A stretch of DNA of 64,000 nt from Sinotaia quadrata (Eukaryota; Mollusca; Gastropoda; Architaenioglossa; Viviparidae). Shown here in pieces: positions 23,637 through 35,168 of this stretch (position 1 is its first letter; every line of letters begins with the position of its first letter). The notes beneath the pieces are model-generated. The model saw only the letters and a program-made list of their open reading frames with translations, did no database searches and had not been told where the DNA came from. Position numbers and translations under genes: made by a program. The stretch lies in the NCBI GenBank assembly GCA_028829895.1, contig CM054179.1, forward strand, positions 36,394,617-36,458,616, read 5' to 3'.

Positions 23637-24075
23637 CAGAGGTTTTCAACCTGCATTTGGCATTCCGTGAAGAGTTTTTTTGGGGTTACTCGGCTTCAAA
23701 AGTGCTTGTACCATTTGTGAGCACGTGTTTCTGTGAGATCGCATTTTCAGTGTACGATGCAACTAAGACAAAGTATCAAAGCTGTCTCCACGCAGAACAT
23801 GATATACGTTTGCAGTTGTTGGATATCAAACCCGATTTTTCAGAACTAAGTAACGATTTTTCAATATCAACCGTCCCATTAAATATTAGTAATACTAGTA
23901 ATACTTATATAGTGACAGTTTTATAATGAAAATTTTATAGGCTAAACTATTCATTGGTATTGCAAGAAAACCATAAATGTTAGACTAAGAGAAATATTCA
24001 TTTTTGATTGAGTTCCATGTATCAACCCGGTAAGCACCAAGGGTTCTGCACGAGTTCCAAAGTTGGAAACCATTG
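23637..24075 (+). mobile_element. Short non-autonomous hAT-type DNA transposon with residual transposase end
   Basis: A 439-bp element. Its left end reads CAGAGGTTTTCAACCTG and its right end, reverse-complemented, reads CAATGGTTTCCAACTTTG. This imperfect terminal inverted repeat is of the hAT 'CAGRGGTTCTCAACC' style. Flanking 8-mers are GTATAAAA and GTATACAG (6 of 8 alike), compatible with a decayed 8-bp target duplication within the surrounding repeat unit. From 23645 to 23926 an open frame encodes only the transposase C-terminus: FREEFFWGYSASKVLVPFVS, then a Cys-Glu-Ile-Ala-Phe-Ser segment and a KTKYQSCLHAEHDIRL block. These match the dimerisation-region pattern of ZBED5/SCAND3-like hAT transposases. 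The zinc finger and the rest of the catalytic region are missing, so it cannot be autonomous. Confidence 0.75.
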
Positions 24076-24115
24076 GTATACAGAGCTGAGAGGGCGCTTG
24101 ACATTACGGTTTAAG
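24076..24115. repeat. Right remnant of the interrupted 35-bp minisatellite
   Basis: One further unit (GTATACAGAGCTGAGAGGGC and on) follows the hAT right end, then fades. Confidence 0.85.
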
Positions 24116-24602
24116 GAACTGGTTGACTATTAGACATAATGGCGTCAAAAGTAATACTACTAACATGACCTTGACATCACACTATGACACAGCATGACAT
24201 TGCGGTCTAACACATGTGAAGACAGTGTGATATTGCGGTATAAGAACAAGAACAGAAGACTATTATAAAATGGTATAAATGTCAAAGTTTTAACCTTCCC
24301 ACAATTATTTATGTGGCGGAATGCTTTCTGCCAATGTTTATACAATTAAGATTTAAGAATGGTCGGAACTCGGATGCAATATGACCATCTTGAAAGAAAA
24401 GACTGGCTTTTCTTATTAAGAACTACTCAACTATATGTAAAGTGAAATGTGTTGTAGTTTGACGGGTTCGCCAGTTTTACTTTGTGAACGATAGATGATG
24501 CGCTTTCCACTGCTGCCAGTTACTGCTTTAAATTCTTTTTAAATCCATGTCCTCATGTCCTGCTTCTGGAACTAACATCGTTGCTTTTGCCATTTAGAGA
24601 AC
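24116..24602. other. Single-copy DNA
   Basis: Has faint ACATTGCGGTATAAG-type echoes of the preceding unit near 24190-24250; no exon. Confidence 0.45.
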
Positions 24603-24765
24603 ATCTCAAAGAGGCAAAGAGGCAGGTAAACATCGCAAAGAGGCAAAGAGGCAGGCAAACATCGCAAAGAGACAAAGAGGCAGGCAAACATCGCAAAGAG
24701 ACAAAGAGGCAGGCAAACATCGCAAAGACACAAGGGGAAGAGGCAGGGGAACATCGCAAAGAGGA
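24603..24765. repeat. Minisatellite, about 30-bp unit, 5-6 copies
   Basis: Purine-rich units with AACATCGCAAAGAGACAAAG followed by AGGCAGGCA. Strong strand asymmetry (GA-rich plus strand). Because the period is close to a multiple of three, frames stay open on both strands; none is a gene. Confidence 0.93.
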
Positions 24766-24954
24766 ACGACTTTTAGGAACACGAAACTAAACGCTGGTTT
24801 ACAAACTTCATGGACGAATTGGAAGGGTTTCACCTGTCTTCTGAGATTTCACTTGTCTTCTATTTGGTATTATTTTTTTAAATCCGGAACGATGGAAGAT
24901 CTGTCATTTTGTTACTCAATGCAATGTACTCAGTCCATTTCATGCATTTTAAAT

Positions 24955-25145
24955 CCATGTTTTGTTGCATTCAATAATGTCGGTACTTCATACAATTTCA
25001 GTCGCATTCAATAATGTCAGTACTTCATTCCTGTTTTGGCGCATTCACTAATGCCGGCACTTCATTCATATTTTGGCGCATTCACTAATGCCGGCACTTC
25101 ATTCATATTTTGGCGCATTCACATATGCCGGCACTTCATTCCTGG
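24955..25145. repeat. Minisatellite, about 37-bp unit, 4-5 copies
   Basis: Units contain GGCGCATTCACTAATGCCGG followed by CACTTCATTC. Left copies are diverged (ATTCAATAATGTC). Confidence 0.92.
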
Positions 25146-25660
25146 TCCGTCGCGTTCACTACTACTATTACTATCACTGTTATTATTAGTGAATGTTGAT
25201 TTTTTTTCAATTTCTATTAACTGTCGGTTAGCTGGTAGAGAACGGTGGTCTCAGAAACCTACAGAGAATTGTAGTCGATCTAATGTTTTCGGATGATGTG
25301 AGAACTTCTAAGGACTGCTGCTTGTAGCCATAAGGCAAGTCTGTAGTATTCTGACAATTTATTCAAGTAACCTTCCAGGTTAGATGTTATATATATTTCA
25401 CCAGAGCTTTTAAAGTAATGGCATTACATCTGCTTTCTATTCTATTATGTTCTATTCTAATTTGAAGTCCTGATATTTTTCAATATTTCCTTCTCTTTCG
25501 TTTTTTTATATTTTATTCGGTTCAACATATTCGATGTTTGTTGCTGTCCTGTTGGACTTGATAACTACTGCATTGTTCGGGTTCATGAGGGAATTACTCG
25601 ATCTCTTCTGAATTCCTAGTCCAAGAGCAGTTTTACTTGTTTCAGCGTGTGCTTCTGGCA

Positions 25661-25709
<49 letters not shown>

Positions 25710-26399
25710 TCTTTTCGTAGTCATTAATCTTGCATTAGCCTTCCCATCTTTGATCGTGGAAGCCATGTTATTCTTTGCACGGCAAGTCAGGACCGCCTGT
25801 GGCGGCAGTGTTAGTGTCACAGTAGGCCGTACACAAAAGAGTGTTTTGTACTGCCCGAGACACCTGACTTTCCACCCGTCCTGAAAGAAACGGCTCACTT
25901 GGGTTGAAATGCGCCGAAATCTGTCCGGAAAAGCAAAGCAGAGGGGGGTCAAGTGACTCACAAACGTTCGCCAGCTTTTCAACCGATAGACCGTAAAAGA
26001 GAAACGGAACCGGAAATTGAACCTAACAAAATAAATGGGACATATCTATGACAGAATAGAGAATAGTATTTGAGAAGAAAAGAAAAGAAGAAAAAATATA
26101 CTAGAGACAAAACACAACACAAGATCTTAAATTGAAATAACATAAGTGTTCTGAATTCCAAAAGGAATGATAAAATGGCATTTAATACTCTTTCTTTCTC
26201 TCTCCCCATTCTTGTATTCAGTATGATGATCGTTATATTCCAATTTATAAAGATAGGAAAAGTAAGTTTCTTATTGCGTTAGTGGACAATATTATGAACT
26301 AAGTTAAAATATTAACATGTCTAAGACTTCCAATCATGGAATTCTTCATGTCATTATTCCTGGAATGCGGCTGGACTGCTATGCGTTATTTTGTTAGTT
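25146..26399. other. Single-copy DNA with (ATT)n and a GC-richer island
   Basis: An (ATT)n run occupies 25661-25709. A GC-richer, complex island at 25740-26000 includes a 91-codon minus-strand frame with no recognisable domain; it may be non-coding regulatory DNA. The rest is AT-rich and featureless. Confidence 0.4.
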
Positions 26400-26535
26400 T
26401 TCTACTTGCTGGAGTCTGTTTTCAGTTTCTCAATTGCTGAAGTATTTTCAGTGTATCAGTTCATGGAGTCTGTGTTCAGTTTCTCAATTGCTGGAGTATT
26501 TTCAATGTATCAGTTCATGGAGTCTGTTCTCAATT
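26400..26535. repeat. Two-to-three-copy duplication, about 60 bp
   Basis: Copies contain CAGTTTCTCAATTGCTG, then AGTATTTTCA, then GTATCAGTTCATGGAGTCTG. Confidence 0.85.
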
Positions 26536-26844
26536 TATCCAATACATAACATTTGCAGAGTTCCAGCTCAGAAGTCCGGAAATTTCTTATTATATTGATT
26601 TCTCTTCCTTTTTCTATGGAATCATTTCTTCATCAAATAATCATTATCACTTACTGTTTTCCCAATCTTCTCGTAATACGATAATTTCTTCAGTAAAGTG
26701 ATATCTTTACTTTGGAGTAGCGTGTTAGTTTATGAGATTTATGAGCAGAATTCTCCCCCCCCCCCCTTTTATACTCGTTTCTATGCATGAAGATAGGTAC
26801 AGTAGACGTGTAGGTATTTTATGCTTTATAAAATTGATCGATAG
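26536..26844. other. Single-copy DNA with a C12 run
   Basis: C homopolymer at 26755-26766; nothing else recognisable. Confidence 0.45.
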
Positions 26845-27275
26845 ATTAGGACTGGTTAGGATTAAGATTCGTACTGGTTATGATTAGGACTGGTAAAAGT
26901 CTTAGGAATAGTACTGGTTAGGATTAGGACTTGTACGAGTCTTAGGATTAGTACCGGTTACGATTAGGACTGGTAAAAGTCTTAGGATTAGTACTGGTTA
27001 TGATTAGGACTGGTAAGAGTCTTAGGATTAGTACCGGTTATGATTAGGACTGGTAAGAGTCTTAGGATTAGTACTGGTTATGATTAGGACTGGTAAAAGG
27101 ATTAGGATTAGTACCGGTTATGATTAGGACTGGTAAGAGTCTTAGGATTAGTACTGGTTATGATTAGGACTGGTAAAAGGATTAGGATTAGTACCGGTTA
27201 TGATTAGGACTGGTAAGAGTCTTAGGATTAATACTGGTTATGATTAGGACTGGTAAAAGGATTAGGATTAGGATA
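26845..27275. repeat. Minisatellite, about 40-bp unit, about 10 copies
   Basis: Units contain TTAGGATTAGTACCGGTTAT followed by GATTAGGACTGGTAA. Alternating AGTC and AGG variants make an 80-bp higher-order pattern. The TTAGGATTAG word is not a telomeric hexamer array. Confidence 0.94.
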
Positions 27276-27461
27276 GTAAGAGGCAGAAAGTAAGCAAGTA
27301 AATCTCTTCCTGCTCGTAGTTACGAACGAATGTACTTTAAGGTGCAAACAAAACCGTGATTAAATACTTATAGTTTTACAAACTACAATTGAAATATAGT
27401 GCTCAAAGTAGTGTCAATTTTCCTTGTTGTATTCCTGAAATACTTCTAACATTTCACTCAA
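27276..27461. other. Single-copy DNA
   Basis: Nothing recognisable. Confidence 0.45.
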
Positions 27462-27658
27462 CCTAGATATGCAAAATGTTTGTTATTTTTTTTAGTAACA
27501 GTAAATCCAGTGAACCGAAGTACCTGACCTAGGTATGCACAAATGTTGTTATTTTTATTGTAATAGTAAATCCAATGACCCGAATTACCTGACCTAGGTA
27601 TGCACAAATGTTGTTATTTTTATTGTAATAGTAAATCCAATGACCCGAATTACATGAC
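27462..27658. repeat. Minisatellite, about 66-bp unit, 2-3 copies
   Basis: Units contain GACCTAGGTATGCACAAATG, then TTGTTATTTTTATTGTAA and AGTAAATCCAATGACCC. Confidence 0.9.
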
Positions 27659-27867
27659 AATCAATATTACTCATCGTCACACAACGCAGTCTGGTTTAGA
27701 ACAGTTATGTGATTGAAAAATTCAATTATATCATTATATTTACTATACTGATCATTTTGTAATTTTAAAAAAATATCTTCGTAATTATCACGTATCTTTT
27801 CGCTCAAAAGCAGGAATAAATGTTCAAATATCTTGATTGAACTAAATGAACTCAGAGTACTATAAGG
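27659..27867. other. Single-copy DNA
   Basis: Nothing recognisable. Confidence 0.4.
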
Positions 27868-28254
27868 TTGACTGTGATGTGTGTATTGTTGACATATATA
27901 TGATGACTGTGATGTGTGTATTGTTGACATATATATGATGACTGTGACGTGTGTATTGTTGACATATATATGATGACTGTGACGTGTGTATTGTTGACAT
28001 ATATATGATGACTGTGACGTGTGTATTGTTGACATATATATGATGACTGTGATGTGTGTATTGTTGACATATATATGATGACTGTGACGTGTGTATTGTT
28101 GACATATATATGATGACTGTGATGTGTGTATTGTTGACATATATATGATGACTGTGACGTGTGTATTGTTGACATATATATGATGACTGTGACGTGTGTA
28201 TTGTTGACATATATATGATGACTGTGACGTGTGTATTGTTGACATATATATGAT
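27868..28254. repeat. Minisatellite, 35-bp unit, 11 copies
   Basis: Very homogeneous units containing TGTGTGTATTGTTGACATAT followed by ATATGATGACTG. The only common variant is GATGTG versus GACGTG. Because 35 is not a multiple of three and the unit lacks minus-strand stops, all three minus frames stay open; the longest gives a 238-codon frame that is not a gene. Confidence 0.96.
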
Positions 28255-29643
28255 GGCTTCGCGCGCTACATTCACTCCATTCACACCCGCCAATAAAGGC
28301 ACGAACACTAACAAAGCAAAGTGATTGATCACTGACCAGACAGATTGATAGACACGTTTAGATTCCCTACCCCACCCATTCACACATATTCACACCTAGA
28401 CAGGGATAGACGGTAAAATAAACAGAAAAGTTTGATGAGTAGATTGAAACCAATGGATGTTTAAGGACAGAGCAATGTTACACTGGCACAATAGAAATGC
28501 AAAGTCTATGTAAATATTATGGTTTTCTTATAGTATATGAAAGTTCACTTTGTAAACTGAGTACATATTGATGAGAGTCAATAAGTTTACACTCTCTAAC
28601 ACAATAACATGGAGTTTTATCTCCCCATGGCATGATAATTCTACAGTATATCTCCCCGTGAGGGGGGTGGGGTGGGGTGAGGAGATATTTCTAAACCCAC
28701 TGTAGTAAGATAGAAGGCGTCTTCCCAAACGGGATTGCTGACTGAAGGTGAGTGACTGTCTAGGTGAAGGGTATAGTAGACTGGTAGCGAAAAATAACAG
28801 CATAATTCTGGAATGTAACTTGTAGCCTTCCCAAGAACTGTCAAGTAGAAGCCAAACAAACTCTGTATTTACTTGTTTAGGCACTTCAGAAAGTTCTCCA
28901 GCTCGAAAGCACTCTAAAATATGTACATTCTCACACAATGATATGCACTCTTAATATTGTACAGTTAGCAGAGGTTATAATGGGTAAAAATGCATATATA
29001 TATATGATACAAGATTTGATACTAAAGGCATGTTGAAAGGATAAGTAGAAAGATTGATAAACTGCATATACTAAATCCATTTCTATATGTGTCTGTGCAA
29101 CTAGTAACTTGATGGTTGAGTAGTTTTTGGGTCCCCCCCCCCCGAACAAAAGAATGTTTCAAACGACAGATACATCGCCGATGGACAAAACGATAGGAGA
29201 ATGTGTACGTTACGCCCTGCATTCCCAGTACGCGTAAGGGAACTAAGGCTGCACCTGATGTTGCAAAATGTACAAGTCTTTGTCCAGTCCCTTACACTCT
29301 GTATTCCCAGACCGTTACTTGGAATATTGGCAAATCATAAACACAGGACCAACTTGCATTTAAACACGCCAACCATATTTCCATGACAATGCGTGCGCAA
29401 TAGTTTGTATTTTTTTATTTCTACCCAACCGTAAAACAGTTTAACGCTACCGACACGCTTCGTGAATCGATACTGTTTGCATGTGTTGTACGGAATATTT
29501 AGCATTGACGCTGGAGAAAGTGATTATAAAAGATAGAAGGGGGAAAAAAGAGGAATTATTTTTTTCGAGTAGAGATGTAATAGGAATGACTTCAGTGTGC
29601 ATCTCTTCTCTCTACTGAGCCGTGCATCGGTCGATTGTCGCAC
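28255..29643. other. Single-copy DNA with a C10 run
   Basis: Moderately complex with short GC-richer patches (28620-28760, 29150-29500). C homopolymer near 29134-29143. Minus-strand frames of 136 and 72 codons overlap and look random. No gene found. Confidence 0.4.
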
Positions 29644-29890
29644 GTTCTCTACTATTTCATCTTGTGTTGTCTCTACTATTTCATCTTGTGTTGTCTCTAC
29701 TATTTCATCTTGTGTTGTCTCTATTATTTCATCTTGTGTTGTCTCTACTATTTCATCTTGTGTTGTCTCTATTATTTCATCTTGTGTTGTCTATACTATT
29801 TCATCTTGTGTTGTCTCTACTATTTCATTTTGTGTTGTCTATACTATTTCATCTTGTGTTGTCTCTACTACTTCATCTTGTCTTTCATCT
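29644..29890. repeat. Minisatellite, 24-bp unit, about 10 copies
   Basis: Units contain TCTACTATTTCATCTTGTGT followed by TGTC. The period is a multiple of three and all three plus frames are open, giving hydrophobic Cys/Leu-rich repeat translations; none has support as a gene. Confidence 0.95.
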
Positions 29891-30335
29891 TATTTTATTG
29901 AGTGCTATATATATTATTTTATCTCGTCCTCTATGTTATTTTATGTCTTTGATCGGTTTTCAAAAGTTATATAAACATTAATTTATTTTCAATGAGTCCG
30001 TGTGTCGATCGATTTTCACATATTCTATATTATTTTTCTGTAGTCATTTGTTAGGCGAGTTTTACTTTATTATATAATATTATTCTATCTTCAGTTAGTC
30101 ATTTGTTGGGCGATTTTTACATTATTATATAATATTACTTTATTGCCAGTTAGTCGTTTGACGTTCATATTTATACAAATTGTTTGTAAGTTATTCTTGT
30201 CGTCTGTTAGTCGTGTGACGTTCATATTTGAAGAGATTCTTTGTAATATTATTCTTGTCTTTGTTAGTCGTGTGATGTTCATATTTATATAAATTGTTTG
30301 TAAGTTATTCTTGTCTTTGTTAGTCGTGTGACGGT
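29891..30335. repeat. Degenerate minisatellite, about 55-60-bp unit, about 5 copies
   Basis: From about 30040, units around TTAGTCGTGTGACGTTCATA, then TTTGTAAGTTATTCTTGTC. The left part (29891-30040) is transitional AT-rich sequence. Confidence 0.82.
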
Positions 30336-30721
30336 CACATTTTCAATTTGTTTGGGGGATTAATAGATCAAACCTAGAAACGTCTGTCCTAACTCTCGCT
30401 TACCCATGGAGTTTTTCTATAATTTCCTACTCATTAAGTTCTCTATAGTGTGCAATTACAATTCGTAGAAGAAAAAAAAAAGAATATTGGACGAAACCAA
30501 TCATTTCATGTCGAGTGTTGATATTTTTTCACACTTTGCACATAATTCTTTTTAAAAAAAATTCAGTTAGCAGTGAGTGAGTCCGATTTTACATGATGTA
30601 TATACTATGTTCATGCCAGTGGGCTGAGAATCGCTCCATTTTCGAAAGGCTTGTTACATATTTATTTATTTCTCCTCGCTGAATCGTGCGTTGCTGGACT
30701 TCGCAAGCTGTTTATAAATTA
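30336..30721. other. Single-copy DNA
   Basis: Short A-run near 30470; nothing recognisable. Confidence 0.45.
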
Positions 30722-30910
30722 ACTTAAGTAAAACTGGGGTGAAACGATTTTCTTTTAAGTAAGACTGGGGTGAAACGATTTTCTTTTAAGTAAGACTGGG
30801 GGAAACGATTTTCTTTTAAGTAAGACTGGGGTGAAACGATTTTCTTTAAGGTAAGGGTGGGTGAAACGATTTTCTTTAAGGTAAGGGTGGGGTGAAACGA
30901 TTTTCTTTCT
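30722..30910. repeat. Minisatellite, about 31-bp unit, 6 copies
   Basis: Units contain GTAAGACTGGGGTGAAACGA followed by TTTTCTTT. Confidence 0.93.
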
Positions 30911-31989
30911 GCCCTGCACAAGGGTTGTTGCATGTTTCATCTTTTCTCTTGTTACGCCGTATATCCACAATTTTTATTAATATTATCTTTCCTAATGCTG
31001 TCTTAAGTGCCAGTCTGTCTGCAAAGTACCCAATATTCCGTTCCATTCTAATAGAAAACTGCTCAATGACCCGAAATGAAAATTTGTGCATTGTTTCACT
31101 TATTTTATTACTTCGTTTAGTAGATCGTTAAATAAAATAACCAAGCCATTCAGGTTTTAGAAATGTCAGTGATAATGGCATAAAACTATTTTGTATGCAT
31201 TTCGAGACAGCCTAGTCACATTTGTGTCTTAGATGTTTGAATTTGTATGTATAGCATTTAAACTACTTACGATTTTCATTTAGTGTTTCAAAATAAATGT
31301 AAATGTATTGAAAGAATAATGATGCGTGGGAGATATATCAAACAACTGACCTTAGAAAATAAAACTTGCTATCTAGAAAACGGTGAGGTTAGTGAACTTA
31401 ATGAAATCAGCCACAACCTCATAATATTATATCTGCACTATGTGCGGCTAACTATACATCAGGTCACTTGACCAGAGAGACATGTCTGATCGCTTGACCA
31501 GATAAATATTTCAGATGGGTAAACCACAAACAAACGCAAGATCGTTAGACCACATGGCAAGAAGCTAAAATACGCAGCTAGACCGATAATAAATAAGACA
31601 GGCTTGCTAGCTAAATCGGATAAATATACCAGATATGTAATCAGACTGTAATAGTATAGTACTATTCATGCATAGTAGACGAGACGACTAGAACAGATCA
31701 CTATAAGCCCATACATTTCTGACGTCACATAACTCGTGATCTTTTCATTATCGGGGAGGGGTGGGTGTCGAGCAATGCAAGTTATTCCACTGACTGATGT
31801 AAATTCCTCTGTGCATTCACTGATATAACCATGTGCATAAATATTAGCAAGTGGTGTCTATTGCACAGAGCTACATCAGCTACATATCTACAAGGAGTGT
31901 TAAACAAAATATTTAGATATAATTGCGACACCATAACGAGAGAAAATATATTTAAATCCCATAGCTGACATAATGCTTTGAAAATAGTT
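30911..31989. other. Single-copy DNA
   Basis: Degenerate AGACCAGA/CTTGACCAGA words near 31460-31660. No exon. Confidence 0.45.
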
Positions 31990-32102
31990 GAAGACAAGTT
32001 AGATACACCAGATTGCTAGACAAGAACTAGACAAGTTAGATACACCAGATTGCTAGACAAGAACTAGACAAGTTAGATACACCAGATTGCTAGGCAAGAA
32101 CT
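31990..32102. repeat. Minisatellite, 38-bp unit, 3 copies
   Basis: Units contain GACAAGTTAGATACACCAGA followed by TTGCTAGACAAGAAC. Confidence 0.92.
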
Positions 32103-32654
32103 CATTAGCTACATCGCTCGTAGAAACAGTAAATAGATATTAGTTGGCACTTAAGCGACATCCTCTCATTGCTCAACACTGTACTTATCATTCATTCCTG
32201 TCATTACTATTCAATCAATACCTGGCAATCATCCCTGTCGTTACTGAACATTGTATTTGTCCATTATACCTCTCATTATTCAACATCATATTTGTCATTC
32301 ATTACTGTCATTATTAATCACAATGACATAGATGTAAAGCCAATTACAATATTCACTAAAGATAAGAATGTAGACTCTTGTATATTTCATTTAATAATAA
32401 GGATGTAAAGCAAAATGCAGTGTTCAGCAACGACACGGTTGATTGACAAGATAAAACACTATATTAATTCCTTTAAAATATACAAAGGTAATAAATCAAT
32501 GAATAAGTATTATAAAAATATTGAAAGATATTTTGATAGCAGACGGAGTTGTCGGATAATACTGAATTAATATTATTATAAAATAAGTCATTTGCACATA
32601 TTGTTTTTAAAAAAAACACCAGGATAATTATCTAACTTGAAGACGTGGTAGCAT
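32103..32654. other. AT-rich single-copy DNA
   Basis: Degenerate CATTCCTGTCATTACT words near 32190-32310; nothing else. Confidence 0.45.
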
Positions 32655-32862
32655 ACTCTTTTAAATGAATAAACGGATCATATGTGCTTTCCTCACCTTA
32701 TAGTGAACTACTTAACCTTCACTAGTTTAAATGAATAAACAGATCAAATGTGCTTTCCTCACCTTATAGGGAACTACTTAACGTTCACTAGTTTAAATGA
32801 ATAAACGGATCAAATGTGCTTTCCTCATCTTATAGGGAACTACTTAACGTTCACTAGTTTCC
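32655..32862. repeat. Minisatellite, about 66-bp unit, 3 copies
   Basis: Units contain TTTAAATGAATAAACGGATC, then AAATGTGCTTTCCTCACCTT and GAACTACTTAACGTTCACTA. Confidence 0.93.
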
Positions 32863-33324
32863 AACGACGTTAAGCATAACATTTTTTTTTCCATTCCTCA
32901 TGCAGTGCATTATGTATGAGAGAAAAAGAGAGGGGTGGGGGAGAAAGAGTGTGTCACAGCAGTAAATAACATGTACATCATACTCTTTCAATGTCGTCAC
33001 TCAAAAGATGTTGGGTTGTACCCGGATTGAAAAGAGGCTTGTTCTCTTCTGACACGTCATTACTTTGTCATTATTGGCGTACATGATAAGGCGAGTGCCA
33101 GTAGCCCATGGGGGAGAAAAGTATTGTGCACGTGCAGAGCACTGATGGAGCGAACCCCTGCCTTACGTATTCGGGCAATAATGGCCCACACGCGCGAGCA
33201 GGAAACATACGTTCACCTTTGTAGTTTTATGCGCTCTGGAATAAATTACAGTGGGTAGGGATGGGTGGCCAGTTTGGACCCGAACAGAATCAGTCTGAAA
33301 CTCGTACTATTTAGGACCGCGCTG
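32863..33324. other. Complex GC-richer island, candidate regulatory DNA
   Basis: 33000-33300 is single-copy and CpG-containing, with TGACACGTCATTACTTTGTC, CACGTG at about 33129 and several TGTCATTA/TTATTGG words. No coding signal. Candidate conserved non-coding element. Confidence 0.35.
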
Positions 33325-33490
33325 TCTGTTGTGGCATGTACACTGGCTATAATACAAACGCGCTGTCTGTTGTGGCATTTATGAACTACAAATGCGTTTT
33401 ATCTGTTGTAGCATTTACACTTGTCTGTAACACAAACGCGTTTTGTCTGGAGCGGCATTTACGCATGGCTCTAATACAAACGCGTTTTCA
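33325..33490. repeat. Degenerate minisatellite, about 45-bp unit, 4 copies
   Basis: Units contain AATACAAACGCG, then CTGTCTGTTGTGGCATTTAC. Confidence 0.85.
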
Positions 33491-33644
33491 TGTTAGCTAC
33501 TCTTGCACTGGTTTCGTTGGAATTTGATGTAACACATACAGTCAAACAACCCTCAAAATATATGTGTATATAAGTAGTAATTCAAATAATGAATATATTC
33601 AATTCTGTACCTCTCGAAACAACTATTCTGTTTTATAAATAATT
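33491..33644. other. Single-copy DNA
   Basis: Nothing recognisable. Confidence 0.4.
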
Positions 33645-33812
33645 TAACGTACACATATATTAGCTAATTAAATAGTCACGTACACATATATTAGCTAATT
33701 AAATAGTCACGTACACATGTATTAGCTAATTAAATAGTAACGTACTCATGTATTAACTAATTAAATAGTAACGTACACATGTATTAACTAATTAAATAGT
33801 AACGTACACACG
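33645..33812. repeat. Minisatellite, 31-bp unit, 5-6 copies, each with TAATTA
   Basis: Units contain AGCTAATTAAATAGTCACGT followed by ACACATATATT. The homeodomain core TAATTA recurs at 33665, 33696, 33727, 33758 and 33789, exactly every 31 bp. Confidence 0.95.
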
Positions 33813-34564
33813 CACATTATAGAATCAAGACAAATAAATTTCTTTACTTTGCTTTGTTGTACTGAGAGACTCCAGCGCTAAGTAATTGTCTAAAATTACC
33901 CATATATACTCTTCATCTGCACTTTGATGTATTGATGTTTTCTGCTGTCTCTAGTATTCTTATATACTCGTCATGTGCATATTGATGTTTTCTGCTGTTT
34001 CTAGTATTCTTGTTTACTCGTCATGCCAACAGTTTCCTTATATCAGGGTCTGAAGTAACTCCTTTAGTAACAGAATAACATTTTTTAAAAAACGTTCTTA
34101 AAATACACATTTTGTTATATTTCTGACCTATTTTAGCTTGTTTGATTATCTCTCTATATTTATATCTTCATACTTTATCTACCGCTTTGTGTGTTGTATG
34201 TTAATATGCAACTTGATTGTTACATGTTTATAGTTTTGGAATATGCGTTACTCTTTCTTTGCATAGTTTACTGTATATATTTATTATTGCGTTTGTGTAT
34301 ATTATAATTTACGCTTATTTGTATCACGTGTTACTGTGTGCTTATTTGCATGTAAAACTCTTTAAGCTTTCCTTAATTTTGTTAAAGATTAAAACTACAG
34401 TTGAGTTAAATCCCGCTTGACAATTAGCTCATAGACTAAATGAACAGATGACAAGGTTCACTAACATTTAATATTTAGATAGAAACAATACGGACACATA
34501 TAGGACTCATGGAGCTTGACGTAAAACACGGTGAAGATTGTATGGAAGGATTACCAGTGAGATA
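33813..34564. other. AT-rich DNA with a two-copy duplication
   Basis: A block with TATTGATGTTTTCTGCTGT and CTAGTATTCTT is doubled at 33900-34022. The rest has no recognisable content. Confidence 0.6.
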
Positions 34565-34935
34565 GTAAAAGCAGTAGAAATGCCAATAATAGAAATGTAC
34601 AAGCAGTAGAAATGCCAATAATAGAAATCTACAAGCAGTAGAAATGCCAATAATAGAAATCTACAAGCAGTAGAAGTGCCAATAATAGAAATCTACAAGC
34701 ACTAGAAATGCCAGTAATAGAAATCTACAAGCACTAGAAATGCCAATAATAGAAATCTACAAGCACTAGAAATGCCAATAATAGAAATCTACAAGCACTA
34801 GAAAAGCCAATAATAGAAAGCTACAGGAAGTAGAAAAGCCAATAAGAGAAAGCTACAAGCAGTAGAAAGGACAATAATAGAACGCTACAAGCAATAGAAA
34901 AGCCAATAATAAAAAGCTACAAGAAGTAGAAAAAC
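34565..34935. repeat. Minisatellite, about 30-bp unit, about 12 copies
   Basis: Units contain GCCAATAATAGAAATCTACA followed by AGCAGTAGAAAT. AGCACT and AGAAGT variants cluster in successive blocks, showing stepwise expansion. Confidence 0.95.
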
Positions 34936-35104
34936 CACTTTTACCGACTTGTTCAAACATACCACACACTTTCATTGAGAAATGCTTATGAATAAATGCA
35001 TTAAAAACGTTAAATGCAAACGACAAACTGAACACAATACTAAACACAGCACATTTAATTAGGAATACAAATGGTTTAGCTGAATAGAGTAACACAATAC
35101 ACAT

Positions 35105-35107
<3 letters not shown>
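34936..35107. other. Single-copy DNA
   Basis: Nothing recognisable. Confidence 0.4.

Positions 35108-35167
<60 letters not shown>
35108..35167. repeat. (GA)n microsatellite, about 58 bp
   Basis: Perfect GA run, candidate GAGA-factor/triplex-type sequence. Confidence 0.97.

Positions 35168-35168
<1 letters not shown>

Noticed and set aside
23220..23649. Minus-strand frames with LYRNVKRPISS-type repeats
   Set aside because: Translation of the 35-bp minisatellite beside the hAT element; several frames are open at once.
26845..27275. Telomere-like TTAGGATTAG repeats
   Set aside because: The period is about 40 bp with interspersed unrelated sequence, not tandem TTAGGG or TTAGG hexamers; an ordinary minisatellite.
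27667..28383. 238-codon minus-strand open frame with repeated HISQSSYICQQYT-type peptide
   Set aside because: It is the translation of a 35-bp minisatellite. The period rotates frame and all three minus frames are open, so no specific frame is selected.
29597..29981. Three overlapping plus-strand frames with hydrophobic Cys/Leu/Phe repeats
   Set aside because: 24-bp minisatellite lacking stops in any plus frame. No start-site or neighbour support for a membrane protein.
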